A stretch of 64,000 bases of DNA from the NCBI GenBank assembly GCA_030149365.1, contig JASBRP010000031.1, positions 62,001 through 126,000 on the forward strand, in the 5' to 3' direction. This DNA comes from Solimonas sp. (GTDB taxonomy: Bacteria > Pseudomonadota > Gammaproteobacteria > Nevskiales > Nevskiaceae). The notes under the pieces were generated by a model. The model worked only from the letters and a program-made list of their open reading frames with translations, was not told where the DNA came from and did not search any database. Each line of letters opens with the position of its first letter. The first letter of the stretch is position 1. This document shows positions 63,111-64,000 of this stretch, one piece after another. Made by a program: the position numbers and the translations under genes.

Positions 63111-64000
63111 ATGAAGTGCAGTCCCACGCAGACGCCCGACGACATCGACATCCCTGCCCTCAGGGAGAAATACCGTCAGGAGCGCGAGCGGCGCTACACC
63201 ACGGAGGGCCAGAAGCAGTATTTCCGCCCGCCAGCCCATGTGCTGAAACCCTACCTGGCGGACCCGCACCAGCCGGTAACGCCGCGTGCGCCCTTGTCGG
63301 AAGAACTGGACGTGCTGGTGCTGGGCGGCGGTTTCACCGGCATCCTGGCGGCGGTGCACCTGCGCAAGGCGGGGGTGAAGAGCTTCCGCGTGGTGGACCA
63401 TGCCGGCGATTTCGGCGGCGTGTGGTACTGGAACCGCTACCCCGGCATCCAGTGCGACAACGAGTCCTATTGCTACCTGCCGCTGCTGGAGGAGACCGGT
63501 TTCATCCCGACCAAGCGCTTCTCCGACGGCGTGGAGATCCAGGGGCACTGTGTCCGCATCGCCAAGCACTTCGACCTGTACCAGGGTGCGCTGTTCCACA
63601 CCCAGGTGCAGTCGCTGAACTGGGATGATTCGATCAAGCGCTGGCGTGTGGGCACGGACCGCGGGGACGAGCTGCGCGCACGCTTCGTGATCATGGCCGG
63701 CGGGCCGCTGAACCGGCCCAAGCTGCCGGGCATCCCGGGGCTGGAGGACTTCCAGGGCCGCCTGTTCCACTCGGCGCGCTGGGACTACGACTACACCGGC
63801 GGCAGCTGGGAAAACCCGGTACTGGACAAGCTGGCCGACAAGCGCGTGGCGGTGGTCGGCACCGGCGCCAGCGCGATCCAGATCGTGCCTTACCTGGGCA
63901 AGTACGCAAAGCAGGTGTACGTGCTGCAGCGCACGCCGCCCAGTGTGGACTCCCGCCCCAACCCGCCCACCGATCCGGACTGGGCGAAGTCGCTGCAGCC
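63111..64000 (+). CDS. Baeyer-Villiger flavin monooxygenase (3' partial)
   Basis: 296 codons are visible before the window ends. FAD motif GGGFTG lies at residues 72-77 after an N-terminal extension of about 60 residues. The Baeyer-Villiger fingerprint FxGxxxHxxxW is met at F214, G216, H220 and W224. An NADPH Rossmann motif VVGTGASAIQ follows. It converts a ketone into an ester or lactone with NADPH and O2. The long N-terminus resembles cyclododecanone/steroid monooxygenase types. Confidence 0.92.
   Translation, partial: MKCSPTQTPDDIDIPALREKYRQERERRYTTEGQKQYFRPPAHVLKPYLADPHQPVTPRAPLSEELDVLVLGGGFTGILAAVHLRKAGVKSFRVVDHAGDFGGVWYWNRYPGIQCDNESYCYLPLLEETGFIPTKRFSDGVEIQGHCVRIAKHFDLYQGALFHTQVQSLNWDDSIKRWRVGTDRGDELRARFVIMAGGPLNRPKLPGIPGLEDFQGRLFHSARWDYDYTGGSWENPVLDKLADKRVAVVGTGASAIQIVPYLGKYAKQVYVLQRTPPSVDSRPNPPTDPDWAKSLQ

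Overview
The window reads as chromosomal DNA of a high-GC (roughly two-thirds G+C by eye) Gram-negative bacterium, most likely a gammaproteobacterium of the Nevskiales/Solimonadaceae type. That placement is an inference from gene content: a fatty acid cis/trans isomerase, a thermostable-hemolysin operon, a TonB-dependent receptor, several acyl-CoA ligases, Rieske, TauD and Baeyer-Villiger oxygenases, and a small Xni-like flap nuclease next to an RlmN paralogue. I saw no rRNA, tRNA, CRISPR array, transposase or prophage.

Layout. 1-6.4 kb: a leftward run with a signal-peptide RNase T2-like protein that has lost its catalytic histidines, a KstD-like flavoprotein, a DapB-like reductase, an acyl-CoA ligase, a carboxymuconolactone-decarboxylase-like protein and an SDR. 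Divergent from it (6.5-12.2 kb) are a second acyl-CoA ligase, an AraC regulator, an SMP-30-like propeller and a Rieske oxygenase. Together they look like a catabolic locus for an alicyclic, aromatic or steroid/terpenoid-like acid. 12.2-16.5 kb: an RND efflux pump and adaptor with a near-consensus promoter and a 19-bp palindromic operator. 17-23 kb: a TonB receptor, a double-hotdog dehydratase and a third acyl-CoA ligase, then a broken AraC gene.

23.9-33.2 kb is the most interesting part. A five-gene leftward operon encodes a thermostable-hemolysin (GNAT-like) protein, an adenylating ligase, a heme-oxygenase-like diiron oxidase, an SDR and an exported TPR-like protein. It is preceded by a perfect sigma-54 promoter core and a 26-bp palindrome. 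Next door lie a porin and a phosphate-binding-like periplasmic protein (leftward), then a histidine kinase and an NtrC-type sigma-54 activator (rightward). The simplest reading is a sensor-controlled pathway for a small molecule or lipid of unknown structure.

33-46 kb is mixed housekeeping and accessory DNA: a YcaQ-like glycosylase, an ABC exporter, a CocE-like lipoprotein hydrolase, a lower-GC glutamine amidotransferase, a GH16 glycanase, a YheT-like hydrolase with cti, a 39-residue membrane peptide and a hemerythrin. 46-57 kb: a RibD/DHFR-like protein, an Xni-like nuclease, an RlmN paralogue, an OmpR-type regulator and a 7TM-DISM kinase separated by three membrane microproteins, an amine-oxidase-like flavoprotein divergent from a TetR regulator, and a DUF305/LVIVD pair. 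57-64 kb: a second catabolic locus with an alpha/beta hydrolase, a hotdog thioesterase, an IclR regulator, an SDR, a TauD-type dioxygenase, an MFS transporter and a Baeyer-Villiger monooxygenase cut by the window end. Two dispersed hairpin repeat families lie in the gaps.
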